From Pseudomonadota bacterium (GTDB lineage: Bacteria > Pseudomonadota > Gammaproteobacteria > Burkholderiales > Rhodocyclaceae): a stretch of 64,000 nucleotides of DNA. The notes under the pieces were generated by a model. It was given only the letters and a program-made list of their open reading frames with translations, was not told the DNA's origin and ran no database searches. A program made the position numbers and the translations under genes. Location: positions 62,001 through 126,000 of the forward strand of contig JAFEDJ010000067.1 in NCBI GenBank assembly GCA_018241685.1, written 5' to 3'. Shown in pieces: positions 31,585-39,926 of the stretch. Position 1 is the stretch's first letter, and each line of letters begins with the position of its first letter.

Positions 31585-32316
31585 ATGAGCACCGACACCC
31601 CCCGCCAGCTGACGCTGCGCATCCTGCGCAGCAGCCCGGGCGAAGGCATCGCGCCCCACTGGCAGGATTTCCACGTCGAGGAGGCGGAGGGCATGACCTT
31701 GTTCATCGCCCTCAACGAAATCCGCGACACCCTCGACCCGTCCCTGCAGTTCGACTTCGTGTGCCGGGCCGGCATCTGCGGCAGCTGCGGCATGCTCATC
31801 GACGGGCGGCCGGGGCTGGCCTGCCGCAGCCTGACCCGCGACTTCGGGCCGCTGATCACGCTGGCGCCGCTGCCGGTGTTCGCGCTGATCGGCGATCTGT
31901 CGGTGGACACCGGCAGCTGGATGCGCGGCACCGCCGAGCGCCTGGAAACCTGGATCCACAGCCGCGCCGAAGCCGACCTGATGGCCGTCGAGGCGCCGAT
32001 GGCGCCGGAACTGGCCGAGGCCATCTACGAGCTCGACCGCTGCATCGAATGCGGCTGCTGCGTGGCCGGCTGCGGCACGCTACGCATGCGCGAGGACTTC
32101 GTCGGCGCGGTGGGCCTCAACAAGATCGCCCGTTTCCGCCTTGATCCCCGCGACGAACGCAGCGACGAGGACTACTACGAGCTGATCGGCGACGACAACG
32201 GCGTGTTCGGCTGCATGTCGCTGCTCGGTTGCCACGACGTGTGCCCCAAGGGCCTGCCGCTGCAGACGCAGATCGCCTTCCTGCGCCGCCGGATGGTGGC
32301 GGTCGGGCTCAAGTAG
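31585..32316 (+). CDS. frdB: Fumarate reductase/succinate dehydrogenase iron-sulfur subunit
   Basis: A 243-residue three-cluster electron-transfer subunit. The N-terminal 2Fe-2S site is CRAGICGSCGMLIDGRPGLAC. The 4Fe-4S site is CIECGCCVAGC. The third cluster uses GCMSLLGCHDVCPKGLPL. The ATG at 31585 has GGAGG about 9 bases upstream. It is separated from frdA by 76 bp without a visible terminator, so frdCAB is one operon. All cluster ligands expected of the Wolinella-like family appear present. Confidence 0.92.
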   Translation: MSTDTPRQLTLRILRSSPGEGIAPHWQDFHVEEAEGMTLFIALNEIRDTLDPSLQFDFVCRAGICGSCGMLIDGRPGLACRSLTRDFGPLITLAPLPVFALIGDLSVDTGSWMRGTAERLETWIHSRAEADLMAVEAPMAPELAEAIYELDRCIECGCCVAGCGTLRMREDFVGAVGLNKIARFRLDPRDERSDEDYYELIGDDNGVFGCMSLLGCHDVCPKGLPLQTQIAFLRRRMVAVGLK

Positions 32317-32346
32317 GTTCTCGCTTTTTCGCTTCGCGAGGGGGCG

Positions 32347-33219
32347 TCATGTTTCCTTGGCGACCGCCCACAGGTGTGCCGCGGCCAGCGCGCGCCAGGG
32401 CGTGAAGTCGGCGAGCCAGGCTCTGGCTTCGCTCTCGCCGACCTTGTCCTCCCGGTTGAGCAGTTTCTGCAGGCCACGGCGCACCGCCGCGTCGCCATGC
32501 AGGGAGCCATCCAGGTGCGCGAAGCCGCGCAGCAGCGCGTAATCCACCGTCCACGGGCCGATGCCGCGTACCGCCAGCAGGCGGCTGCGGATGTCGTCGG
32601 CGGGCGTGCCCGTCAGCCAGGCCTCCAGAGGCAGGGCGCCGTCGGCGACCAGGCGGGCGAGGCTCAGCAGTGCGCGCGCCTTGCTTTGTGACAGGCCGGC
32701 GCCGCGCAGGCGCTCTTCGTCTTGCACGGCGAGGTGCGCCGCATCCGGATAGCAGGCCAGGCCGCCGCTGTGGCGGACGCCGATGCAGGCGATCAGCCGG
32801 CGGCGTATGGAGATCGCCGCGGCGGTGCTGATCTGCTGGCCGGTGACGGCCCAGCTGAGGGCTTCGAAGGGCGTTGCGGCCTGCGGCACGCGCAGCCCGG
32901 CATGGCGGGCCAGCAGCGGGCCGAGCTGGGGATGGTGGCGATGGGCCGTCTCGAAGGTGTCCACCGGTTGGTCGAGGCCCAGCACATGCCGGGCCAGACC
33001 CGCGATCGCGCCGGCGCTGGCTGGCGTACCGTCCACGTCGAGTTCCACTTCCACCTGGCCATGCTGGAAGGCGACCCGCAGGCAGGCCGGCGCGCCGTGC
33101 CAGATCAAGCCTTTGGCAAAACCGTCGGCGTCGACCCGCTCCGCCAGCTGCTGCGGATCGCGGGCCTGGAAGGCCAGGATGTCGGCGGGGCGGAAGCTGG
33201 CGGGCAGGGCGAGGCGCAT
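32347..33219 (-). CDS. alkA: DNA-3-methyladenine glycosylase II
   Basis: A base-excision enzyme removing alkylated purines; 290 residues, HhH-GPD superfamily. The AlkA_N-like first domain spans about residues 1-110. The helix-hairpin-helix LLAVRGIGPWTVDYALLRG is near residue 215-233, followed by the catalytic Asp region HLDGSLHGDAAVRRGL. FEALSWAVTGQQIS is the conserved helix before it. It is the last gene of ada-alkB-alkA, 94 bp after alkB with no obvious terminator, and would be induced by methylated Ada. Confidence 0.9.
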   Translation of the reverse strand: MRLALPASFRPADILAFQARDPQQLAERVDADGFAKGLIWHGAPACLRVAFQHGQVEVELDVDGTPASAGAIAGLARHVLGLDQPVDTFETAHRHHPQLGPLLARHAGLRVPQAATPFEALSWAVTGQQISTAAAISIRRRLIACIGVRHSGGLACYPDAAHLAVQDEERLRGAGLSQSKARALLSLARLVADGALPLEAWLTGTPADDIRSRLLAVRGIGPWTVDYALLRGFAHLDGSLHGDAAVRRGLQKLLNREDKVGESEARAWLADFTPWRALAAAHLWAVAKET

Positions 33220-33313
33220 GGCGAAGTCCTTGGCAAGGCTGCGGTTGGAGTACCGAAAACGGTGGGGGAGAGCTTATCCGCCTCCACCGGAACGCGTGGA
33301 CTTCCGGACACCT

Positions 33314-33955
33314 TCACGCGGCTTTTCTGAACGTCAGGTTGATGCGGTATGCGCCGGTGGCCGGGTGCTGGCCGTCCAGCAGCGGCAGCACGCCGTGGAA
33401 GCGCAACCGCGCCGGGCCGCCCCACACCAGCACGTCGCCGTGGCTCAAGGTGAGGCGCGCGGCCTTGTCGCTGCGGGCCAGGCCGCCGAACAGGAAGGTG
33501 ACCGGCAGGCCGAGGGACACGGACACAATGGGCTGCGTGAAGTCCTGCTCGTCCCGGTCCTGGTGCAGGGACATGCGGGTGCCCGGCGCGTAGCGGTTGA
33601 TCAGGCAGGCGTCCGGCACGAACGCGGGAAAGCCGGCCCGTTCCGCTGCGGCGCCGGCCAGGCGCAGCAGGCGCGGCGGCAGCGGCGGCCACGGCTGGCC
33701 GCTGTCCGGGTCGGTAGCGACGTAGCGGTAGCCCTGGCGGTCGCTGATCCAGCCGAGGCTGCCGCAGTTGCTCATGGCCACCGACATGGCCTGACCACCC
33801 GGCGTGAACATGCGCCGGAACGGTGCCCGGGCGGTGATGGCCTGCACGTCGGCGAGGATGGCTTCCGCGTCGGCCAGCGCAAAACCGTGCAGCAGCATCG
33901 CGCCGGGGGTGATGGGCTGGCACGGGTCCGCCGCCGCGAAGAGGTCGAGGGTCAT
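33314..33955 (-). CDS. alkB: Alpha-ketoglutarate-dependent DNA dioxygenase AlkB
   Basis: Oxidatively removes methyl groups from 1-methyladenine and 3-methylcytosine in DNA using Fe(II) and 2-oxoglutarate; 213 residues. The iron ligands are seen in SLHQDRDE (HxD) and the distal His in RFHGVLPLLDG. The 2-oxoglutarate arginines lie in YRINLTFR. NRYAPGTRMS and SVSLGLPVTFLFGG are conserved family blocks. Its start overlaps the ada stop by 4 bp, so the genes are translationally coupled. Confidence 0.93.
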   Translation of the reverse strand: MTLDLFAAADPCQPITPGAMLLHGFALADAEAILADVQAITARAPFRRMFTPGGQAMSVAMSNCGSLGWISDRQGYRYVATDPDSGQPWPPLPPRLLRLAGAAAERAGFPAFVPDACLINRYAPGTRMSLHQDRDEQDFTQPIVSVSLGLPVTFLFGGLARSDKAARLTLSHGDVLVWGGPARLRFHGVLPLLDGQHPATGAYRINLTFRKAA

Positions 33956-35025
33956 GGTCGGGCCTCGCGTTCGAGCAGGGCCTGCTTGCGCTCGACGCCC
34001 CAGCGGTAGCCGGCCAGGCCGCCGTCGTTGCGCACCACCCGATGGCAGGGCACGGCCACCGCCAGCGTGTTGGCCGCACAGGCGCCGGCCACTGCGCGTA
34101 CCGCCCTTGGCAGGCCGAGGCGGCGGGCCAGTTCGGTGTAGCTCAGCCGGCTGCCCACCGGGATCTCCCGCAGCGCGTGCCAGACGCGCAGCTGGAAGGC
34201 GGTGCCGCGCAGGTCCAGCGGCAGGTCGAGGCCCTGGGCGGGGCTTTCGACGAAGCCGGCCACCCGGGCTACCAGCGCGGCGAAGTCAGGATCGTCGCCG
34301 ACCAGGCGGGCGCAGGGGAAGCGGTCCTGCAGCTCCCGGGCCAGGGCGTCGGCGTCGTCGCCGAGGCTGATCGCGCAGACGCCGCGCGGGCTGGCGGCGA
34401 CCAGGATGGCGCCGAGGGCGCTCTGGCCGATGGCGAAGCGGATCTCGGTGTCGGCGCCGCCGGCCCGGTACTGGCGCGGCGTCATGCCTAGCGCAGCGTC
34501 GGTGTCGGCGTAGAAGCGCCCGCTGGAGGCGTAGCCGGCGTCGTACTGGGCGGCGCTGACCGATGGGCTGGCGGCAAGGCCGTCGCGCAGGCGGCGGGCC
34601 CGCAGCGCGGCGGCGTAGGCGCGTGGCGTGAGTCCCGTCGTTGCCTTGAACAGACGCTGCAGATGGAAGGGACTGAGTTGGGCCTGGCGGGCGAGCTCGT
34701 CCAGGTTCGGCACGTGATCGGCATTGTCGATGAAGCGGCACAGCTCGGCGACCAGCGCCCCCTGGCGTTCGGCGAGGGGCGGCAGGTCCGGCCGGCAGCG
34801 CCGGCAGGGGCGGAAGCCGGCCGCTTCGGCCTCCGCCGCGCTGGCGTGGAAGGCCACGTTCTCCGGCCGCGGCCGGCGCGAGCCGCAGGACGGACGGCAA
34901 TACACACCGGTGCTCTTCACCGAGTAGAAGAAGCGGCCGTCGGCCGTCGGGTCGCGGGCCAGTACGGCGGCCCAGCGCGGGTCGGCAAGGGTTTGGGCTG
35001 CATGGTTGTGGAGAGGGGCGTCCAT
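33952..35025 (-). CDS. ada: Bifunctional methylphosphotriester/O6-methylguanine methyltransferase and activator
   Basis: The adaptive-response regulator, 357 residues. The N-terminal zinc-methyltransferase domain has FYSVKSTGVYCRPSCGSR and CRRCRPD (four Cys). An AraC-type DNA-binding helix-turn-helix domain spans about 90-185 (LDELARQAQLSPFHLQRLFK). The C-terminal O6-methylguanine transferase has the acceptor Cys in AVPCHRVVRN followed by GGLAGYRWG. All domains are intact, as in E. coli Ada. An AAT-N6-GCAA Ada box is found upstream, predicting autoregulation of the whole ada-alkB-alkA operon. Confidence 0.94.
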   Translation of the reverse strand: MDAPLHNHAAQTLADPRWAAVLARDPTADGRFFYSVKSTGVYCRPSCGSRRPRPENVAFHASAAEAEAAGFRPCRRCRPDLPPLAERQGALVAELCRFIDNADHVPNLDELARQAQLSPFHLQRLFKATTGLTPRAYAAALRARRLRDGLAASPSVSAAQYDAGYASSGRFYADTDAALGMTPRQYRAGGADTEIRFAIGQSALGAILVAASPRGVCAISLGDDADALARELQDRFPCARLVGDDPDFAALVARVAGFVESPAQGLDLPLDLRGTAFQLRVWHALREIPVGSRLSYTELARRLGLPRAVRAVAGACAANTLAVAVPCHRVVRNDGGLAGYRWGVERKQALLEREARP

Positions 35026-35097
35026 GGTCGGGGTGTCGGATACGCTAGGCTGATACCCGCAATCTAGCCCTTGCCGGGCCGGCTTGCACTCCGCGGC

Positions 35098-35110
35098 TTG
35101 CTTTTGAATT
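35098..35110 (-). promoter_or_regulatory. Ada box upstream of ada
   Basis: On the minus strand AAT-TCAAAA-GCAA matches the A-box/B-box consensus AAT-N6-GCAA bound by methylated Ada. It lies about 73 bp before the ada ATG. A TAGATT sequence about 40 bp downstream could be the -10. Confidence 0.6.
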
Positions 35111-35241
35111 GGATGCGAATGAACTCACCCCGCCAGCGCAAGCCATGGAAAGGATGCCTGAGGCACGTGAGCGGACCTTGCCGGGATTGTTCCTGCTGTT
35201 CGCTTGTCCAATCGGCGTGATCACCTCGCCGGGAGTCCGTC

Positions 35242-36759
35242 ATGCTGCATCCGCTGCTGTCTTCCGAAGTTGCCGAACTGTTCGCCGGTTTCGGTCTGCC
35301 CGCGCCGGAGGCTGGCAGCTTGGTGGCCCGCTCGCCGATCGACGGCAGCCGCATCGGCAGTTGCGTGGAGTGCGACGACCTGGCTGCCGTGGTGGCGCGG
35401 GCGCGGGCGGCGTTCCTGGCCTGGCGTGAGGTGCCGGCGCCACGCCGTGGCGAACTGCTGCGCTGTTTCGGCGACGTGCTGCGCCGGCACAAGGCGGCGC
35501 TCGGGCGGCTGGTCAGCATCGAGAGCGGCAAGATCCTGTCCGAAGGACAGGGCGAGGTACAGGAGATGATCGACATGTGCGACTTCGCGGTCGGCCTGTC
35601 GCGCCAGCTCTACGGTTTGACGATGGCCAGCGAGCGGCCCGGCCATCGCCTGATGGAAAGCTGGCATCCCCTCGGTGTGTGCGGCGTCATCAGCGCCTTC
35701 AATTTCCCTGTTGCGGTATGGGCGTGGAATGCCGCGCTGGCGCTGGTGTGCGGTGATGCCGTGGTGTGGAAACCGTCGTCGCGCACGCCCCTGTGTGCGC
35801 TGGCCTGCCAGGGGCTGCTGACCCAGGCGATGGCCGAGGCGGGCGGCGTGCCGCCGGACCTCAGCCAGGTGGTGATCGGCCCCGGCACCCTCGGTACGGC
35901 GCTGGCTGACCATCCGGATGTGGCGCTGCTGTCGGCCACCGGCTCGACGGCCATGGGGCGCAGCGTGGCGCCACGGGTGGCGGCGCGCTTCGGGCGCTGT
36001 CTGCTGGAGCTGGGCGGCAACAACGGGATGATCGTCGCGCCCAGCGCCGACCTGGAGTTGGCGCTGCGGGCCATCGTCTTCTCCGCCGCCGGTACTGCCG
36101 GCCAGCGCTGCACGACGTTGCGCCGCCTGATCGTCCACGAATCCGTCGCGGCGCACCTGCTGTCGCGCCTCTCGGCGGCCTTCGCCAGCCTGCCGGTCGG
36201 CAATCCGCTGGAGTCCGCCACCCTGGTCGGCCCGCTGATCGACAGTGTGGCCGTCGACGCCCACCGCGCGGCGCTGGTCCAGGCCCACGCGGAGGGCGGC
36301 TGCGTGCATGGCGGCGAGGTGGTGGCGGTGGCCGATTGTCCCGACGGCTGCTACGTGCGCCCGGCGCTGGTGGAGATGCCCGGCCAGAGCGCGCTGGTAC
36401 GCCGCGAGACCTTCGGCCCGATCCTCTACGTGCTGCGCTACCGCACGCTGGACGAGGCACTCGCGCTGCACAACGGGGTGCCCCAAGGCCTGGCCTCGGC
36501 GATCTTCACCACCGATCTACGCGAGGCGGAGCGTTTCCTGTCGGCGGCCGGCAGCGACTGTGGCATCGCCAATGTGAACATCGGTCCGTCCGGTGCCGAG
36601 ATCGGCGGCGCCTTCGGCGGCGAAAAGGAGACCGGCGGCGGCCGCGAGGCCGGCGCGGACGCTTGGCGGGCCTACATGCGGCGGGCTACCAACACCATCA
36701 ATTACTCCAGCACATTGCCGCTGGCCCAGGGCGTCCGGTTCGATACGCCGGGGGCTTGA
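35242..36759 (+). CDS. amaB: Aldehyde dehydrogenase, ALDH7 (aminoadipate-semialdehyde) type
   Basis: A 505-residue NAD-dependent dehydrogenase resembling AmaB/ALDH7A1, which oxidises alpha-aminoadipate semialdehyde in lysine breakdown. FNFPVAVWAWNAALAL is the cofactor region, LELGGNNGMIVAP the catalytic Glu loop and GTAGQRCTTLRRL the catalytic Cys loop. The C-terminal INVNIGPSGAEIGGAFGGEK-type block (here ANVNIGPSGAEIGGAFGG) is the hallmark of ALDH7. A GGGAG site precedes the ATG. No lysine-catabolic neighbours are present, so the physiological substrate is uncertain. It diverges from ada. Confidence 0.88.
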   Translation: MLHPLLSSEVAELFAGFGLPAPEAGSLVARSPIDGSRIGSCVECDDLAAVVARARAAFLAWREVPAPRRGELLRCFGDVLRRHKAALGRLVSIESGKILSEGQGEVQEMIDMCDFAVGLSRQLYGLTMASERPGHRLMESWHPLGVCGVISAFNFPVAVWAWNAALALVCGDAVVWKPSSRTPLCALACQGLLTQAMAEAGGVPPDLSQVVIGPGTLGTALADHPDVALLSATGSTAMGRSVAPRVAARFGRCLLELGGNNGMIVAPSADLELALRAIVFSAAGTAGQRCTTLRRLIVHESVAAHLLSRLSAAFASLPVGNPLESATLVGPLIDSVAVDAHRAALVQAHAEGGCVHGGEVVAVADCPDGCYVRPALVEMPGQSALVRRETFGPILYVLRYRTLDEALALHNGVPQGLASAIFTTDLREAERFLSAAGSDCGIANVNIGPSGAEIGGAFGGEKETGGGREAGADAWRAYMRRATNTINYSSTLPLAQGVRFDTPGA

Positions 36760-36840
36760 ACGGGGATGCGTATGGCCCCGCAAACGTCATCAGCTGTTAG
36801 GCTGCGGTCTTCCTGAGTGAGATCCGTTGAGCCCGAGCCC

Positions 36841-37509
36841 ATGCGTTTTCTGCCCCTGCTGTTCGCCCTGTTGTGCTGCAACAGCTTCGCGGACGTTTGC
36901 GACGAGTTGCCTAAGCCGTCGGTGACGGTGAAGCTGCATGAGGAGCCGGTCGGGCTGGATACGGTGACCGGCCTGCGCACCCTCAGCTTGATGGGGCCGC
37001 GTTCCCTGCAGGAGGGGCAGCGGGTGCTGGGCCTGACGCGGGGAGCGGCCATCGTACGTTTCGAGACCAAGGTGGTGGCCCGCGTTGATGCGTCCCGCCA
37101 GTGGGAATGCGCCAGTCCGCAGATCAGCATGACCTACGGCTTCAGCCCCCTGACCGTGTATGTGGCGAAGGAATTCCCGCAGGGCAGCTGCGCCTACCGG
37201 GAGATCTACCAGCACGAGCAGCGCCACGTGGACGCCTACCGCCAGCATCTGGCCGGCATCGAGAAGGAGCTCGCCGACACCCTGTCCCGCCGCTTCACCA
37301 CCGGCGGCCCGTGGCGCGGTCCGGTCGGCCAGGCGCGGACGCGCATCGCCAATGAGCTGGAGGAACGCTGGGGGCCTTACGTGCGGCGCGAGATCAACAA
37401 GGTGGAGCTCGTGCAGGCGCAGATCGACACGCCGGAGGAATACCGCCGCGTGGCCGAGCGCTGCGACGGCGCGATCAAGACGATCACCCGCCAGGCTCTG
37501 CAGCGTTGA
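36841..37509 (+). CDS. Secreted DUF922-like putative Zn-dependent protease
   Basis: A 222-residue protein with a signal peptide (MRFLPLLFALLCCNSFADVC). It carries an HExxH-type zinc motif in YQHEQRHVDAYRQHL near residue 125-139. A preceding SMTYGFSPLTVYVAKEF strand and a downstream long helix resemble the DUF922 family, classed as putative zinc proteases. A catalytic role is inferred only from the motif. The start at 36841 is chosen so that the hydrophobic segment is N-terminal. It stands between the aldehyde dehydrogenase and an apparently truncated Ser-rich frame. Confidence 0.7.
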   Translation: MRFLPLLFALLCCNSFADVCDELPKPSVTVKLHEEPVGLDTVTGLRTLSLMGPRSLQEGQRVLGLTRGAAIVRFETKVVARVDASRQWECASPQISMTYGFSPLTVYVAKEFPQGSCAYREIYQHEQRHVDAYRQHLAGIEKELADTLSRRFTTGGPWRGPVGQARTRIANELEERWGPYVRREINKVELVQAQIDTPEEYRRVAERCDGAIKTITRQALQR

Positions 37510-37908
37510 TGGGCACTTACGGCCTGTTACCTTCGTTGTTCCGGTCTTTACATATGTCGGAGTACCTCGGGAACGGGCAGTGACTCCGATCAGGATGGCG
37601 CGACGCAAGCGGCGTCGGCCTCGCAGTCACCCTATGCATCGATCAGCGGCGGGTTGGATAACCTGATCCAGCAATTGGGCAGCAGCAGTTCCACGGGGAC
37701 ATCCAACAGCGCCTTGTCGACGCTGCAGCGCGACTTCCAGAATCTGCTCAAGGATGCGCAGCAGCAGTCCGGTGCGACGACCTCCGGCTCTTCCTCTGCG
37801 TCGAGTGGGCAGGCACCGACCCTGCAATCCTTCCTGCAGGCGCTCGAAAAGAATCTGGCGGATCGCGTTCATTCGCCGCTCGGCAACAACGTGAATGCCA
37901 GTGCATGA
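37510..37908 (+). pseudogene. Ser/Gln-rich open frame without a proper start (probable gene remnant)
   Basis: The frame is open from directly after the stop codon of the preceding gene, and reads a coherent low-complexity Ser/Gln/Ala-rich protein from about 37561 (STSGTGSDSDQDGATQAASA...). It continues LQRDFQNLLKDAQQQSG and ends SPLGNNVNASA. The only possible in-frame start is a TTG at 37654 with no ribosome-binding site, which would discard about 30 residues of similar composition. I read this as the 3' part of a longer gene that has lost its 5' end, possibly by recombination just after the DUF922-like gene. Function is unknown. Confidence 0.5.
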
Positions 37909-37942
37909 TCCCTTTGGGGACAGTGTAGAGAAGGAAAAAGAT

Positions 37943-38458
37943 ATGTCCGTTTCGTCCATCAGCTCAGGGCTGTCGGCCACGCTGCTCGGGAATAGCGCGA
38001 GTACGTTGAGCACTTCCAGCATCGGTTCGGAATTGCTGGCTGCCGTGGAACAGGGGGCCAGCGGATCGTCGGATGCGCTGACATCCGCGATAGTCTCGCT
38101 TGGCTCGCAGAGTGGGAGTTCCGACGGCTCTACCGCCACGTACAACGCGCAGGGCTTGTTGAGTCTGCTGCAGACCTCGACCCAGCTGGCGGACCCGCTG
38201 CTGCAAAGCGATTCATCAGGCGCGAGCGGAAGTTCCACGAGCAGCATGGATTCCGTCCTGCAAGAGGCCTTGTCGCTGAGCAGTACGTCGGCTTCGACGG
38301 GGGCCACCTCGTCGTCGAGCGGCAGTGGCAGTTCGACGACGAGCGGCTCCACGGATCTGAATAGCGACTGGACGCAAGTGCTCAAGCAGAACCCGGCGCT
38401 GGCCACCCAACTGGTGCAGAGTGAGGTCGACCAGGGGTTGCTCGGCCAGATTGGTTGA
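37943..38458 (+). CDS. Ser-rich low-complexity hypothetical protein
   Basis: A 171-residue protein, roughly one third Ser, starting MSVSSISSGLSATLLGNSAS. It alternates short amphipathic helices (NAQGLLSLLQTSTQLADPLL; DSVLQEALSL) with Ser/Thr/Gly linkers and ends in a helix PALATQLVQSEVDQGLLGQ. AAGGA sits about 7 bases before ATG 37943. It has no signal peptide, Cys or membrane segment. The composition resembles the preceding truncated frame, so the two may be paralogues or parts of one former locus. No family recognised; secretion by an unconventional route is only a guess. Confidence 0.7.
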   Translation: MSVSSISSGLSATLLGNSASTLSTSSIGSELLAAVEQGASGSSDALTSAIVSLGSQSGSSDGSTATYNAQGLLSLLQTSTQLADPLLQSDSSGASGSSTSSMDSVLQEALSLSSTSASTGATSSSSGSGSSTTSGSTDLNSDWTQVLKQNPALATQLVQSEVDQGLLGQIG

Positions 38459-38480
38459 GCAACCCGATGACCCGGTTCGG

Positions 38481-39767
38481 TCAGTGTCGGGGGGGCGTCT
38501 GACTGGGCGGTGCGGCGGGCGTTAGGTAACCATCGTTAAGTGTCTTGAGAAAAGCCACCAGATCAGCAATCTCCTTTTCGTTGAGCGTCGGCTCACTGCC
38601 GGGCCGTCTGCCGAAGGGCGGATCGGAAGCCACGTTGCCGCGCAGCGCCGTGGGCAGATCGTCGAAGCGCTCCACACGGCCGTCGGCGCCCGTGGGGTAG
38701 AAGCGCTGGGGGTGGCTGTCGCGCTGTGCATAGAAGCGAACCACGTCTTCCAGGTGGTGGAACACCCCGTTGTGGAAAAAGCTCCGGCGGCGCGCCGCAT
38801 TACGCAAAGAGGGCGTCTTGAAGGCTCCGCAGTACTCGGTGTGTGTCTTCAGGTCGGTGCGTATGGGGCCGCACAGTCCCATGTCGAACCAGGCCGGATC
38901 CCGGTTGGCGGTGATCCGCCGGTTGCGGGGGACGCCGAGGGCGAGCAAGCCTTCGTCGGTGAACAGCGGAAAAGTGCCGCGCTTGATGGCACTGGGATGG
39001 CATTGGGCGCAGTTGCCCTTCCGGGGATCGTTGAAGAGGGCGAGACCGCGCTTTTCCTGAGGGCTGAGCGTGGTCTGATGGCGCAGGAAGGCGTCGTACT
39101 TGCTCGAATAGGGGTAGAAGTCGGCGGGGCTCTGCTGGAACACCTCCAGCGCCCATAACAGGCCGTTCCAGGCCTTGGGCACATCGTCCAGCACGTGTTC
39201 GCCGAAGGCCGTGCGGAAGTCCGTCGCGAAGGGAGAACTGCGCAGTCGGGCCACGGCTGCCGCCGGGTCGGCATTGCCCATCTCCAGGGGCGACAGCAGG
39301 GGCAGCGCGGCCTGTTCGTGGGCCGAGCTGACACGGCCGTCCCAGGTCCGTCCGCCGGTTGGTCCCTGGTCGGCGCCATCGTCGCCGTCCGTGTCGTTGA
39401 AATGCTCGGAGAAGGGCGGCGTGCCTTGCCGGTACATCAGGGACGGGGCAGCACGTTGCCCCTGGTCGGTCAGCTTGGCTCCGCCGGGCTGGACCGACAG
39501 CGCGTTCGGTGGGCCGTAGGCGTGGGCCGGGCTGTGGCAGGAGGCGCAGGCTTGCCGGCCGGAGACCGACAGGCTCGGATCCGAGAACAGCTTGCGTCCC
39601 AGCGCTTCGAGCACGGCGGCGTCGGGTTTGCGCTCGAAGCTCGTTTCGTAGAATGCCTTTGCCGCCACGGGTTGGGCTGCGGGGGCCGGGGGCGCGGCGA
39701 TATCGCGCTGGCAGCCGGAGAGGGCCACGGCCAGGCAGCCAAGCAGCAGGCGCAGTGTCAAATGCAT
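38481..39767 (-). CDS. Diheme cytochrome c peroxidase/MauG-family lipoprotein
   Basis: A periplasmic diheme protein of 428 residues. The N-terminus MHLTLRLLLGCLAVALSGC is a lipoprotein signal with lipobox LSGC. Heme sites are CASCH (about 76-80) and CAQCH (about 254-258). GRKLFSDPSLSVSGRQACASCH and later FKTPSLRNAARRRSFFHNG are typical of CcpA/MauG proteins. It should reduce H2O2 or oxidise a partner; MauG-like enzymes use Tyr rather than His or Met as distal ligand, which I cannot settle. It diverges from the phosphatase gene. Confidence 0.88.
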   Translation of the reverse strand: MHLTLRLLLGCLAVALSGCQRDIAAPPAPAAQPVAAKAFYETSFERKPDAAVLEALGRKLFSDPSLSVSGRQACASCHSPAHAYGPPNALSVQPGGAKLTDQGQRAAPSLMYRQGTPPFSEHFNDTDGDDGADQGPTGGRTWDGRVSSAHEQAALPLLSPLEMGNADPAAAVARLRSSPFATDFRTAFGEHVLDDVPKAWNGLLWALEVFQQSPADFYPYSSKYDAFLRHQTTLSPQEKRGLALFNDPRKGNCAQCHPSAIKRGTFPLFTDEGLLALGVPRNRRITANRDPAWFDMGLCGPIRTDLKTHTEYCGAFKTPSLRNAARRRSFFHNGVFHHLEDVVRFYAQRDSHPQRFYPTGADGRVERFDDLPTALRGNVASDPPFGRRPGSEPTLNEKEIADLVAFLKTLNDGYLTPAAPPSQTPPRH

Positions 39768-39848
39768 GAAACGGGTGGAAGGTGAGCAGCGATCCCGTCT
39801 TTCTAGCGGATGGGCATGGCAGCACCATGACAGAACCCTGGCAGGAGC

Positions 39849-39876
39849 CTGTCATTGAAGGTCAAACCGATGTCAC
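39849..39876 (+). promoter_or_regulatory. Pho-box-like direct repeats upstream of the phosphatase
   Basis: CTGTCAT (39849), AGGTCAA (39859) and ATGTCAC (39870) are TGTCA-type repeats spaced 10 and 11 bp apart, as in PhoB sites (CTGTCAT-N4-CTGTCAT). They end about 50 bp before the phosphatase ATG, so phosphate-starvation control is plausible. The middle repeat is weak. Confidence 0.5.
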
Positions 39877-39926
39877 ATGGACGATCCAGACTGCCAGCGG
39901 CTTCTTAAACCTGGATCGGGCACCCC

